Assembly: GCA_933228675.1 (NCBI GenBank)
Contig: OW121743.1
Span: 12,384,871-12,448,870, forward strand
Source of the DNA: Stomorhina lunata
Lineage: Eukaryota > Arthropoda > Insecta > Diptera > Rhiniidae
Direction: 5' to 3'
DNA: 64,000 bases
Below the pieces are notes generated by a model. The model was not told the DNA's origin, searched no databases, and saw nothing but the letters and a program-made list of their open reading frames with translations. Positions 47,780 through 58,797 of the stretch are shown one piece after another. The position numbers and the translations under genes are program-made. Positions within the stretch are counted from its first letter, which is position 1, and every line of letters begins with the position of its first letter.

Positions 47780-49480
47780 CTTTTGATTAAGCTTTGATTC
47801 AAACATGTTCAAAACTGCCTTGGCTAAAGCAGTGCCAAAAGGAACTAAATACAAACGCTTCTTTGGGTTTCCTTTCTCTACATCCCCTTAGGAGTTCAAG
47901 ATCTGTGAATAATACTCTCTGAAGACTTCTATTTTCAGTATTAGGAGAGTGCGATAAATTGCGTTCACTTCGCTCTGAGAGAAAGACGCTCGTTACGCCA
48001 GTTTCCAGAGGCAAAGCGCCTCAAATGCTTCTCTAACTGGATAGATCCTTCAGTGAGTTCGACAAAGGTCATCTTCTTTAGAAAGGGTTAACTCTGAAAT
48101 TTCAATTTCCACCGAAATCTAGGATATTATCCGGGTTAAGTAAGTTTTCAAGATCCTCAAGGACAATCCTGTATCTTATCTAAGAGCGATAATGCTAGCT
48201 GGTTCCAGAGACCTCCTTCTATGTCTGATCGTTGCTCTTAGCACGTCACTCCGCTCTGAGAAAAAGACGCTCGTTACGCTAGTTACCAAAAACAAAGGGT
48301 CCCAAGTCGCTTGTCAATCTGGATAGATCCTTCTGTGTGTTTGCCAAAGAGCATCTCCTTAGTCCTGATGTTTCAATCTCCACTAAAAGGTAGGATATTC
48401 TCCAGGTTAAGTCAGTTTTCAAGATCCTCAAGGTCAATGTTATATCTCACTTAACTGCGATGATGATAGCTGGTTCAAGGGTCGTATATTCAGTGATAGG
48501 GGAATGCTAACCAGTTTCTGTGACCTCCTTCTACCTCAGATCGTTCTTCTAGGTACCGTTTGTTATTCCAGCAGCCTGTGACAAAACGCCCCAAGTCGCT
48601 TGTCAAACTAGACAGAGCTTTCGATGAGTCTGTCAAATACCCTCTTCTGAAGACATAGTTAATTCTGATGTTTCAAGCTCAACCAAAAGGTATGGTATTA
48701 CCCTGGTTAAGTACCTTTTTTAAGATTATCAAGGACAATCCTATAACTAACCTAAGTACGATGATGGTAGCTGGTTTCAGGGTCCCAGTGTTAGGGAACT
48801 GCGAAACAGTTTGCTCCTTCTAGATACTTCAGATCGTTCCTTTTAGCATGTCACTCCGCTCTTTATGCCAGTTACCGGAGACAAAACGCACTTAGTCGCT
48901 TGTCAAACTGGATAGGTTCTTCAATGAGTTTGCCTAAGACAGCGTTAACCCTGATGTTTCAATATCCACCGAAAGGTGGGATCCGGAATAAGTAAGTTTT
49001 CAGATTCCTTTAGGACAATGCTATATTCCACCTTGCTGCGATGATGGTAGCTGATTCCAGGATTCCAGTTCCGAACCAGCTTCTTCTACTTTACATCGTT
49101 TCTCTAAGCACGTCACTTCGCTCTGAGAAAAAGCCTCTCGTTAAGTTGCCTGGGACTAAACGCCCGAGGTCGCTTATTAAACTAGATAGATCCTTTAGTA
49201 AGTTTTCCAAGTGCCATCTCGCTAAGACTTTGATAATCCTGATGTTTCAATCTCAACGAAAATGTAGGGTATTATCGGTGTTAAGTAAGTTTTCAAGGTC
49301 CTCAAGGGTAAACTGGATAGATGCATCGGTGAGTTTGCCAAAGACCTTCTTGTTAAGGCAGTTATTGATTATAGAATCCCGACATTTCATTTCTCCAAGG
49401 CTGCTATATTATCCGGGTTAAGTTAGTAATGGGTGATTTTCCAGATCCTCAAGAACAATCATTTACTTCACCTAACTGCT
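47780..49480. repeat. Diverged ~280-bp tandem repeats, about five units
   Basis: Recurrent phrases in fixed order: ACTGGATAGATCCTTC, GATGTTTCAATCTCCAC, GGATATTATCCGGGTTAAGT, CAAGATCCTCAAGGACAATC, GCGATGATGGTAGCTGGTTC and GTCACTCCGCTCTGAGAAAA. Starts of ATCCGGGTTAAG-like boxes lie near 48131, 48403, 48700, 48980, 49275 and 49411. Less AT-rich than the surroundings. Stops break all frames; no protein family recognised. Confidence 0.75.
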
Positions 49481-50330
49481 ATAATGCTTACTTCTTCCAG
49501 AAGAAAGGTCTGCGTTTCTTCTTAAGAAACCAGACCAACTCATCGACTATGAAAAAGCAAAAAATAAGCTTAACTCTAAGTGGTAGAAATTCCACGTAGG
49601 ATTCACTGCCTAATCGAATACCACTAGATCTAGATCTTCTTCGAAACAGTAGTCCAAATCTGTTGTAGTTAAAAGGTAAGTGAAGTTTTTTGAGCTTTGG
49701 ATTTAAAAAGGATTGAAAGGAGCCTGACTCTTTGTGGTTCCTATGGAAGAAATTTCACGTAGGCCTAGATCCTTCTGCTAGATGATTTATCATCAAACAA
49801 GAGGGTTCAAGAGCTCCTTCTGATCGGTAATTCTAATCTGTCCAATACAAGAAGGAAGTGAAGCCTACTAAGCCTAAGAAATTTTTAAAAGGGTCACTGT
49901 GTTCATCAAATTGAAAAGAGGTAGACTTAATGTGATTTCTATAAAAGAAACTCAACGTAAGTCTAGATCCACTGCCCTTTTGCCTGATGGTGTTTAATGA
50001 CAGGGGGATTCTAGAGCTACTTGTGATCTTTATAAGGTTGGAAGAAAAGTAAAGTTTTCTGAGCTTAAGAATTCACCAAAAAGGATTACTCTGGTCAAGA
50101 CACAGAAATCCTTATCAAAACTTTGTTAGATGCGCTCGTGAATTTACTACGATTTCAAGATAATTGCAAGTCTACGCCAGACTTCTGATCACAACTGATC
50201 AGAAATCCCGGGAGATCCTCGACTCTGGGCGAGGATATGGTACTGGAATTTGACGAAGAAGCAATCATGAATTCAAATTTAAATGATGGTGATCAAGAAG
50301 ACTTCAACGATCCAATCGTTCAAATCATGA
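49481..50330. repeat. Diverged ~160-210-bp repeats
   Basis: Blocks containing AAATTTCACGTAGGCCTAGA, TCTAGATCC, AAGGTAAGTGAAGTTTT and AAAAGGATT recur about three times (near 49590, 49755 and 49950). Too decayed to define a consensus by eye. From about 50130 the sequence turns into unique DNA with GATCAGAAATCCCGGGAGAT-like phrases. No gene recognised. Confidence 0.5.
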
Positions 50331-50580
50331 TGAAGATTTCCTTATTCATTTATTCTACTTGGAAATATAGGACATTTACAAGAAATCTCCATCTTATACA
50401 AATTTATTTCCCATAATATATTTAAATGGCTTATCTCTAAAAAAGACGTATTGCACTACATGTTTCTAGGACTAATTGGGACTTTCAGTCTAGGGCAGTT
50501 TCGGCGATGCTATCGGGACTTTGGTGAAGTTTGTGTGCTATTTAGTTCCACTTTCTCTTGGTAATTTGGTATTTTATTGG
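50331..50580. other. Intergenic, nothing seen
   Basis: AT-rich gap between decayed repeats and the reverse-transcriptase relic; no features. Confidence 0.4.
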
Positions 50581-50589
50581 CACCTCGTC

Positions 50590-51030
50590 TTTTTTATTTC
50601 AGAGCTCTAAGTAGCTCGTAAATCGAGACCATTAGTCTGTAATTCTGCCGACTGTTCAATTATTACTCTTAAGTTTTTGGTCTGGTCAACGCAGTTACGG
50701 TGGGGTCGGAAGCCATCCTTTCGTTTTTTTAGAGATTTCTCTTTGCTATAATCTTGTAATGGGTATTTAGCAGAGTGATTCCTCGACATCGCATTCCTAA
50801 CATCATCTTTCTTTGGTAGCTTTATTATGGTGCCTATCTGCTAGGTTCTGGGAAATTGTTCATTTATCCAAGCTTTGCCTATATGAGGATGCATGATCTT
50901 TGCTGATAATGATGCTTCTCAGGCGGTTTGCCTTCTTTTACTTGGGTTCTTCTTCCTTTTCAATTTGTTTTCGCTGTTTCAATTTCAACTTTAGCGATAA
51001 GATAACTTAAGTTAATCATCGTCATTCTAG
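50590..51030 (-). pseudogene. LINE reverse-transcriptase relic (RTE-like)
   Basis: The minus strand reads HPHIGKAWINEQFPRT, then QIGTIIKLPKKDD and KDGFRPHRNCVDQTKNLRVI followed by IEQSAELQT. These are the upstream reverse-transcriptase blocks (IIKLPKKGD, AGFRP.RSCVDQ) of RTE/CR1-like LINEs, before the catalytic FADD region. A stop follows WINEQFPRT, and sequence is missing between the two blocks. The endonuclease relic at 35521-35880 may come from the same kind of element. Confidence 0.83.
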
Positions 51031-51039
51031 CCCCTGATC

Positions 51040-52325
51040 ATTCAGGAGTCTTGACTCGACAGATAGACAGACAGAATCCGGGGATTATTACATTAGACCA
51101 TGTGTTTTTTCTAAAGGTACATTAAGTACCTGCATTTTATCTGATTTCAATGAAGATCGTCTTTGAGACAATTTGGAATACAAGGAATGAGACACTAGTG
51201 ACTAGTCACTTCTGGATGCCCTCTAGGCTGCAAGGGAGATATGGCTGTCTTACGCCATATGCACGATCACATAGAAACGCAGAAGAGGATTCACAAGAAT
51301 GACCAGATATTCGAACCAACACTAGGTTAATCTTCTTTAGCCTGGAGAGCATACAGAAGTGACTAGTCACTAGTGTCTCATTCCTTGTTTTCCAAATCGT
51401 CTCAAAGACGATCAGTTACATCGTGGCTTCCTTTGAGATCAGTTTAGGTTCTATACTGGCCGTTTCTCGCTACTTTATACCACAACTGAAGATTTATAAG
51501 AATGCTAAGATATTCGAACCAATAGAAATCATTTCAGTTAGATCTTCTAATGCTTGGAGAGCATTCAGTAGTGACTCCTGTCTTATTCCTTTTATTTCAA
51601 ATCGTCTTAAAGACAATCAGTCATAGTTATAGTCAAGTGATTACATGGAAGACCAGTGTGGGTTCTGTACTGGCCGTCTCACGCTATATGATCCACTATC
51701 ACATTGTCCCACAAATTAAGATTTACAAAAATGACAAGATATGCGAACCAACACTAGGTAGATCTTCAAAAGTCCGGAAAGCATCTAGAAGTGACTAGCG
51801 TCTCATTGCTTGTATTCCAAATCGTCTAAGAGACAAATAGTCAAATCGTGGCTTCATGGGAGATCAGTGTAGGTTCTATACTGGCCGTTTCTCGCTATAT
51901 CAACCACGACCTCAATGAACTTCAAATGAGGAGTTATAAGAATGACAAGATATTCGAACCAACAGTTACCAAACTAGATAGATCTTCTAAAAACTAGGTC
52001 AGTGTAGAACCTATACTAGTTCTCCATGAAGCCACAATCTGACTGATTGTCTCGGAGGCGATTTGGAATAAAAGGAATGAGACACGAGTCACTTCTGAAT
52101 ACTCGTGTCTCATTTCTTTTATTCGAAATCGTTTCAGAGACAATCAGTCAGATTGTGGTTTCATGGGGAACCAGTGTAGGTTCTACACTGACCATCTCAC
52201 GCTATTTAACAACAAATGAAGATTTGTAAGAATGACAAGATAAGACCCAACAGGTACCACACTCGGTAGATCTTCTAAAGCTTGAAGAGCATCTAGAAGT
52301 GACTAGTGACTCGTTATTCAGGGCT
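51040..52325. repeat. Tandem and palindromic ~190-300-bp repeats with CACTAGTGACTAGTCAC cores
   Basis: Units share AAATCGTCTCAAAGACGATC, GGTTCTATACTGGCCGTTTC, AGATTTATAAGAATG, GATATTCGAACCAA and AGATCTTCTAAAGC. Forward units start near 51405, 51598, 51825 and 52125. Reversed units at about 51160-51200 and 52010-52090 create two large palindromes. No coding frame is conserved among units. Confidence 0.82.
52012..52195. repeat. ~184-bp near-perfect palindrome
   Basis: The left arm CAGTGTAGAACC...GAGACACGAGT (52012-52090) is mirrored by ACTCGTGTCTC...GGTTCTACACTG (52102-52195). Arms are about 80-90 bp with few mismatches and a loop of about 12 bp. If transcribed it would form a long double-stranded hairpin. 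Confidence 0.85.
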
Positions 52326-52740
52326 TTAGCTTGCAAAAAGTTCTAGATAAAGACAATTTTTCAAATATTCTTCAAAAAATTTTTACCGACAAAAAAACTT
52401 GTTTTATGTTTTAACATAATTACGAGCTAAAATTTGTTTTGAATATATTTTTTACTTAATATTTTTTTGTTTATTATTTAAACAAATAATATTTGCAGTG
52501 TCATAAAAACTCTTTGTTTAAACAAAATAAAAAATAATATAAAAATTTATGAGAGGTCAGTTATGAATTCCAGATGTTTGAAATTTTGGCATAAATATTT
52601 CAAATCTACAAGTGACCAATTAACCCTAATGTAAATTACGTTTTAATGAAGTGTAAAACATAGTGTAGTTTTGTGAAATAATGACAAATATGAAAATATT
52701 TATTTAATTAAATATTTTATACAAAATTATTTAATTTGCT
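52326..52740 (-). terminator. 3' flank of GMC gene 2 with polyadenylation signal
   Basis: The minus strand has AATAAA at 52704-52699, about 36 nt past the stop codon. The rest is AT-rich, with no gene or clear repeat. Confidence 0.5.
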
Positions 52741-54666
52741 CTATAATTCTCGCCAAGCTGCCTTAATCATATCGGCTGCCTTCTCTGCTAACATGAAAGT
52801 AGGGGCATTTGTATGAGCCGTGGGCGGCAGGGGAATAATGCCAGCATCTACTACCCTCAGTTTTCCTATGCCATGTACCCTAAGTTCTGGGCTTACTACA
52901 GCTGTAGAGTCCGTAACGGGACCCATGCGACAAGTACCCACCTGATGATGTAGGGTATAAGTCAGGGTGCGTATGGAACAGCGCCAATAGTCATCACTAG
53001 CAAATTTATGAACTTCACATCCCGGTACCGGAGTATCTAAGATACGTGCACCAATTTTCTTCATGGCAGGCGACTCAGCTATACTTAAGGCCGCCTTAAT
53101 TCCTTGCAACATGAACTCCATATCTTCTGCATTCTCAAAGTAGTTGGGATCTATCATGGGCCATTGTAAGGGATTGGTATTCTTGAGCCAAACTCGACCC
53201 AAAGATTTGGGATGAAAGGGCATTACCAAAACAGTAAAATGATCTTGTTTGCTTAATTGCAAAGGCCTATAAAGTCTATCATAGACCACCTGCTTTATAT
53301 TCCCACCCTTTTTCAAGGCCGTACCATCATCTGAAGCCAAACTGGCACTGGCAAAAATTAGCTCTATATCCGGCCAATCTGCAGGCAATTTAGAACCATT
53401 TACCTTAATAAAAGCTAAAGCTTCCACACCCGGTAACATGGATAGTCTAGTATCGGGATGTCCAGCCATAAAATTCACTATATCTTTAAAGGTAAAACTT
53501 GTGGTAAACAAGGCCTGATCGGTGGTATTTACAATAAAGGTGGGTCCAAAATGGGCCACATGTTCAGACATTCTCAGGCCCACCGGTAAGGGGTGTATTA
53601 TGTCTATACCTAAATGACCCAAATTATCGGCAGGCCCTATACCAGACAACATTAGCAGCTGGGGGGAGTTAAAAGCCCCTGCTGAGAGTATAACCTCTTT
53701 GCGAGCCTTGAACACATAAAGTCTTCCACGATAAAGAAACTCTATGCCATAGGCAGTTTTGGCCTTGGGTTCTATAAGAACTTTAGTTACCCTGGAAAAG
53801 GTAAAAATTTTCAAATTCCTACGTTTATACATAATAGGTTCTATAAAGGCTCGATAGGCACTATGACGCCTTCCAAAGCGTGTGTTGGTCTGGACATAGG
53901 AAACACCCAATTGAGTTTCTCCATTATAATCGGTTTGCTTAAGACCCCATTGTTGGGCTGCCTCCACAAAAGCCTGGGCTATATCTGTTCTCAGATAAAC
54001 ATAATCCACTGCCAAGGGCCCTGAGGTATTGTGATAGGGCCCATACTCCAAGCCATCTAGATTGGCTGATTCTGATTTAAGAAAATAAGGTAATACTTCC
54101 CGGTAAGACCAGCCATAGTTACCCGCATTAGACCAGGCCTCAAAATCTCTGCGATTACCACGATTGTAGATCATAAAATTTATAGAACTGGTACCGCCTA
54201 AAATTTTACCACGAGGCTGAGAACACTCATTATTATACATGCCCAGGCAGGCATTCTTTTGAGGTACGGATTTGAAATTCCAATTTGCATGAGTTATTTG
54301 GGTATAACCCGCCATAGCCGGTATACTATTAAATATATTCTCAACACCGCCAGCCTCGATTAAGGCCACGCGCCAATTGGGATTCTCGGTTAGGCGATTG
54401 GCCAATGTGCAGCCTGCAGTGCCGCCACCCACTATTATAAAGTCATAGACATCATTGTTAAGGGGAACTGAAAAGGAAATACACTTAGAAGAGTTCTTTT
54501 TATAGCTGCTCAAATCCTATAGCATACTTTTGGGTCTTAAAATTTGTTCCTTGGCATTCGTCAAACGCAGCTGCAAGACAGTGTTTATCAAGTTCTGAAT
54601 GCTATAGGATCGAGCTATAACTGCAGCCAGGATGCCAAATATTTGAAAATAATATTTTATTCTCAT
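52741..54666 (-). CDS. GMC oxidoreductase 2 (glucose dehydrogenase-like, FAD)
   Basis: Paralogue of the gene at 38796-40731; FAD-dependent oxidoreductase, substrate unknown. Exon 1 is 54666-54528 (ATG, 46 codons plus 1 nt) and exon 2 is 54467-52741 (TAG). The intron is 60 bp, phase 1, GTATGC...TTTCAG, giving 621 residues. The N-terminus FGILAAVIARSYS looks like a short signal peptide; the segment before the intron (LRLTNAKEQILRPK) parallels LGLTNYKQELLRPQ of gene 1. Motifs: DFIIVGGGTAG (55-65), GKILGGTSSINF (about 131-155), AFNSPQLLMLSGIGP (309-325), His554 in HHQVGTCRMGP, and Asn600 in HTNAPTFMLAEKAAD. It keeps the canonical VGTC where gene 1 has VATC. Reading the long frame on upstream through the intron would give a false, longer exon 2; the splice sites and the paralogue decide against that. 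Confidence 0.93.
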
Positions 54667-54985
54667 TTTAACCGACCGACATCTGTAGGAAATCAGAAAC
54701 TAAATTTGAAGTTTAAAAGTTTTTGTATTTTTATATTAAAAAAATAATTACATTTTTAACTTTAAACGTTTCAAGTGATTCATTGGAAGAGCAGATCTTA
54801 CTGAATTGATGCATTCTTTTGTTTGAAGGAATATATACGATATTAAAAAAAATTATTACCTCCCAAATGTTTAATAAGGCTTTTAATTTACATTCCCGAA
54901 AAATAACATACTGACTTAATTAAATAATGTCTTAAAAGTGTATTACTAAATTTTGTTGTGGGTTCAGACAAATTTCGGCATTATA
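54667..54985. other. 5' flank of GMC gene 2
   Basis: Holds the promoter and 5' leader of GMC gene 2. On the minus strand TTTCCTACAG precedes the start codon by about 20 nt and could be the acceptor of a 5' UTR intron; a 4-codon upstream ATG frame sits between. No TATA box is evident. Confidence 0.4.
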
Positions 54986-57840
54986 TTTTCAATAATTTTA
55001 AAAATTTTATATCGAAAATTTTTTTATATAAACATTTTTTCTATTGAAAATTTTTTTATATAAAAATTTTTTCTACCGAAAAATTTTCTATAGAAAACTT
55101 TTTTTCTATCGAAAAATTTTCTATAGAAAATTTTTTTTCTATCGAAAAATTTTTTATAGAAAATTTTTTTTCTATCGAAAAATTTTCTATAGAAAATTTT
55201 TTTTCTATCGAAAAATTTTTTATAGAAAATTTTTTTTCTATCGAAAAATTTTCTATAGAAAATTTTTTTTCTATCGAAAAATTTTCTATAGAAAATTTTT
55301 TTTCTATCGAAAAATTTTCTATAGAAAATTTTTTTTCTATCGAAAAATTTTCTATAGAAAATTTTTTTTCTATCGAAAAATTTTCTATAGAAAATTTTTT
55401 TTCTATCGAAAAATTTTCTATAGAAAATTTTTTTTCTATCGAAAAATTTTCTATAGAAAATTTTTTTTCTATCGAAAAATTTTCTATAGAAATTTTTTTT
55501 TCTATCGAAAAATTTTCTATAGAAAATTTTTCTTCTATCGAAAATTTTTTTTCTATCGAAAATTTTTTTTCTATCGAAAAATTTTCTATAGAAAATTTTT
55601 TTTCTATCGAAAAATTTTCTATAGAATTTTTTTTTTCTATCAAAAAATTTTCTATAGAAAGAAAATTTTCTATTGAAAAATTTTCTATAGAAAAATTTTC
55701 TATTGAAAAATTTTCTATAGAAAAATTTTCTATAGAAAAATTTTCTATCGAAAAATTTTCTATAGAAAAATTTTCTATCGAAAAATTTTCTATAGAAAAA
55801 TTTTCTATCGAAAAATTTTCTATAGAAAAATTTTCTATCGAAAAATTTTCTATAGAAAAATTTTCTATCGAAAAATTTTCTATAGAAAAATTTTCTATCG
55901 AAAAATTTTCTATCGAAAAATTTTCTATCGAAAAATTTTCTATCGAAAAATTTTCTATCGAAAAATTTTCTATCGAAAAATTTTCTATCGAAAAATTTTC
56001 TATCGAAAAATTTTCTATCGAAAAATTTTCTATCGAAAAATTTTCTATCGAAAAATTTTCTATCGAAAAATTTTCTATCGAAAAATTTTCTATCGAAAAA
56101 TTTTCTATAGAAAAATTTTCTATAGAAAAATTTTCTATAGAAAAATTTTCTATAGAAAAATTTTCTATAGAAAAATTTTCTATCGAAAAATTTTCTATAA
56201 AAAAATTTTCTATCGAAAAATTTTCTATAGAAAAATTTTCTATGGAAAAATTTTCTATAGGAAAATTTTCTATAGAAAAATTTTCTATAGAAAAATTTTC
56301 TATAGAAAACTTTTCTATCGAAAAATTTTCTATAGAAAAATTTTTTATCGAAAAATTTTCTATAGAAAAATTTTCTATCGAAAAATTTTCTATAAAAAAA
56401 TTTTCTATCGAAAAATTTTCTATAGAAAAATTTTCTATCGAAAAATTTTCTATCGAAAAATTTTCTATCGAAAAATTTTCTATCGAAAAATTTTCTATAG
56501 AAAAATTTTCTATCGAAAAATTTGCTATAGAAAAATTTTCTATAGAAAAATTTTTAGCGAAAAATTTTCTATAGAAAAATTTTTTTATCAAAAAATTTTC
56601 TTCTGTAAAAAATTATTTTATAGAGAATTTTTGATAAAAATCTTTTTCTATAGAGAATTTTCGGATAAAAACATTTTTTCTTTAGAAAGTTTCTCGATAA
56701 AAAATTTATCGAGAAATTTTTTAAAGAAAAATGTTTTGATCCAAAAATTTTCTATAGAAAAACTTTTTTATCCAAAAATTCTCTATAGAAAAATTTTTTT
56801 ATCTTAAAATTTTCTATAAAAAAAATTTTACATCAAAAACATTTTTTATCAAAAAATTTTCTATCGAAAATTTTTTTTATCGAATACTTTTATAGAAAAT
56901 ATTTTTTTTTAACGGAAAATGTTTTATTGGGAAATTTTTTTTAGAAAATTTTTTTTATTGAAAATTTTTTTTATCCAAATATTTTTTAATAGAAAAAATT
57001 TTTTATTGAAAAAATTTCAATAGAAAAATTTTTTTTATTAAAAAATTTTCTAGAGAATTTTTTTTTTATCGAATAGTTTTCTTTAGAAAAAATTTTTATG
57101 GAAAATTTTTTTTGTTTAAAAATTTTTTATAGAAAAGTTTTTTATCGAAAAAAATTTCTATAGAAAAATTTTTTTTATCAAAAAATTTTGTATACAGAAT
57201 TTTTTTTATTAAAAGATTGTCTTTACAAACATTTTTTTATCGAAAAATTTTGTATAGAAAATTTTTTTTCTATCGAAAAATTTTCTATAGAAAATTATTT
57301 TTCTATCGAAAAATTTTCTATAGAAAATTTTTTTTCTATCGTAAAATGTTCTATAGAAAATTTTTTTTCTTTTGAAAAATTTTCTATAGAAAATTTTTTT
57401 TCTTTTGAAAAATTTTCTATAGAAAATTTTTTTTCTTTTGAAAAATTTTCTATAGAAAATTTTTTTTCTTTTGAAAAATTTTCTATTGAAAATTTTTTTT
57501 CTTTTAAAAATTTTCTATAGAAAATTTTTTTTCTTTTGAAAAATTTTCTATAGAAAATTTTTTATCTATCGAAAAATTTTCTATAGAAAATTTTTTATCT
57601 ATCGAAAAATTTTCTATACAAAATTTTTTTTCTATCGAAAAATTTTCTATAAAAATTTTTTTTTCTTTCGAAAAATTTTCTATAGAAAATTTTTTTTCTA
57701 TTGAAAAATTTTCTATAGAAAATTTTTTTCTATTGAAAAATTTTCTATCGAAAATTTTTTTCAATTGAAAAATTTTCTATAGAAAATTTTTTTTCTATCG
57801 AAAAATTTTCTATAGAAAAATTTTTTTTTCGAAAAATTTT
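54986..57840. repeat. CTATAG/CTATCG satellite: 33-bp units, then 15-bp units
   Basis: 55040-55650: 33-bp units alternating a CTATCG and a CTATAG core. 55650-56590: uniform 15-bp units TTTTCTATCGAAAAA and TTTTCTATAGAAAAA. 56590-57235: decayed forms. 57236-57840: 33-bp units again, some with CTTTTG cores. Both periods are multiples of three, so very long frames appear (511 codons of a five-residue FSIEN repeat on the minus strand; an 11-residue repeat on the plus strand). These have no start context or composition of a gene. Confidence 0.96.
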
Positions 57841-58789
57841 TCGGTCCCACTGTGCTTTGCTATTTATAAAATAGGCCTTTGATGAATTTTTAATATCAGT
57901 TATTTAACGTGATCTACAACAATAAAATCTCTGTTGTAATAGTTGTCTAACGCTTTGATTTCATTATCACATTTTCTTTAAATATTTTTATGAATATTTG
58001 CCATCACATTCAAAAACTTATTCAATATCGGAAATATCTAATATTTGCATGAATCTTTTATTGAACTTTTTTTTACATTTTATGTGTAAGTGTTTATTTT
58101 AGAAAATATCTGGCAAATTATTAGATTAAGTAAACAAAATTTATAGGTTATGGCTAAACTACAATAAATTCAAATTGAAATGTTTATTAAAAAATTTTGT
58201 AGGTGAATAAACTTTTTATAGCAGAAAATTTATTTGTTAAGTAAATATTTGATTTTTTGTTAGATTTATAATTGATAAGTTTGCATATGTATTTAACAAT
58301 TTTAGATGTAATAAATAATTAAATATAAAATTGACTGCAAATACCTTAATTGGGGGAGGTCAGTTCTTTATTATTTGTAGACATTAGTTTAATTGTTGGC
58401 TATTTTTTCTAATAAATATTTAATGAATTTAATGCATTAAGTTACGGAACGTGTCTTAGTTGTTAATACTTTGAATAATACAGTGAAGTAGGGTTATAAC
58501 GACCTAGGATTAATATTTTTCATTTAAGAAAAAACCCGTTTCCGGCAGTTTAATATTAATAATTTAGCCTTGATTGTTATAAAGTTGTGTTCCACTGCCA
58601 ACAACTATTAGGTATGAAAGTTGCAAAAATTATTAGGCCCTTAATTTTTGCATCAGCTTATTTTAAAGCTGGACACTCTATTTGCACTTTCACCCAGACA
58701 TTTTCCATTTATTCAGAAGAACCAAAATAATAATGTCTCAACCATTCCTCCCTTCGCACCCCAAAAGCTGCAAACTAAGAAAACACTCC
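57841..58789. other. Intergenic, no gene seen
   Basis: AT-rich single-copy-looking sequence between the satellite and the hAT-like element. The 67-codon + frame at 58648-58851 runs across the element's left end and has no domain. Confidence 0.5.
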
Positions 58790-58797
58790 GTAGGCAG

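Noticed and set aside
55044..57764. 210- and 511-codon frames and smaller companions
   Set aside because: Products of 33-bp and 15-bp satellite units; not credible proteins.
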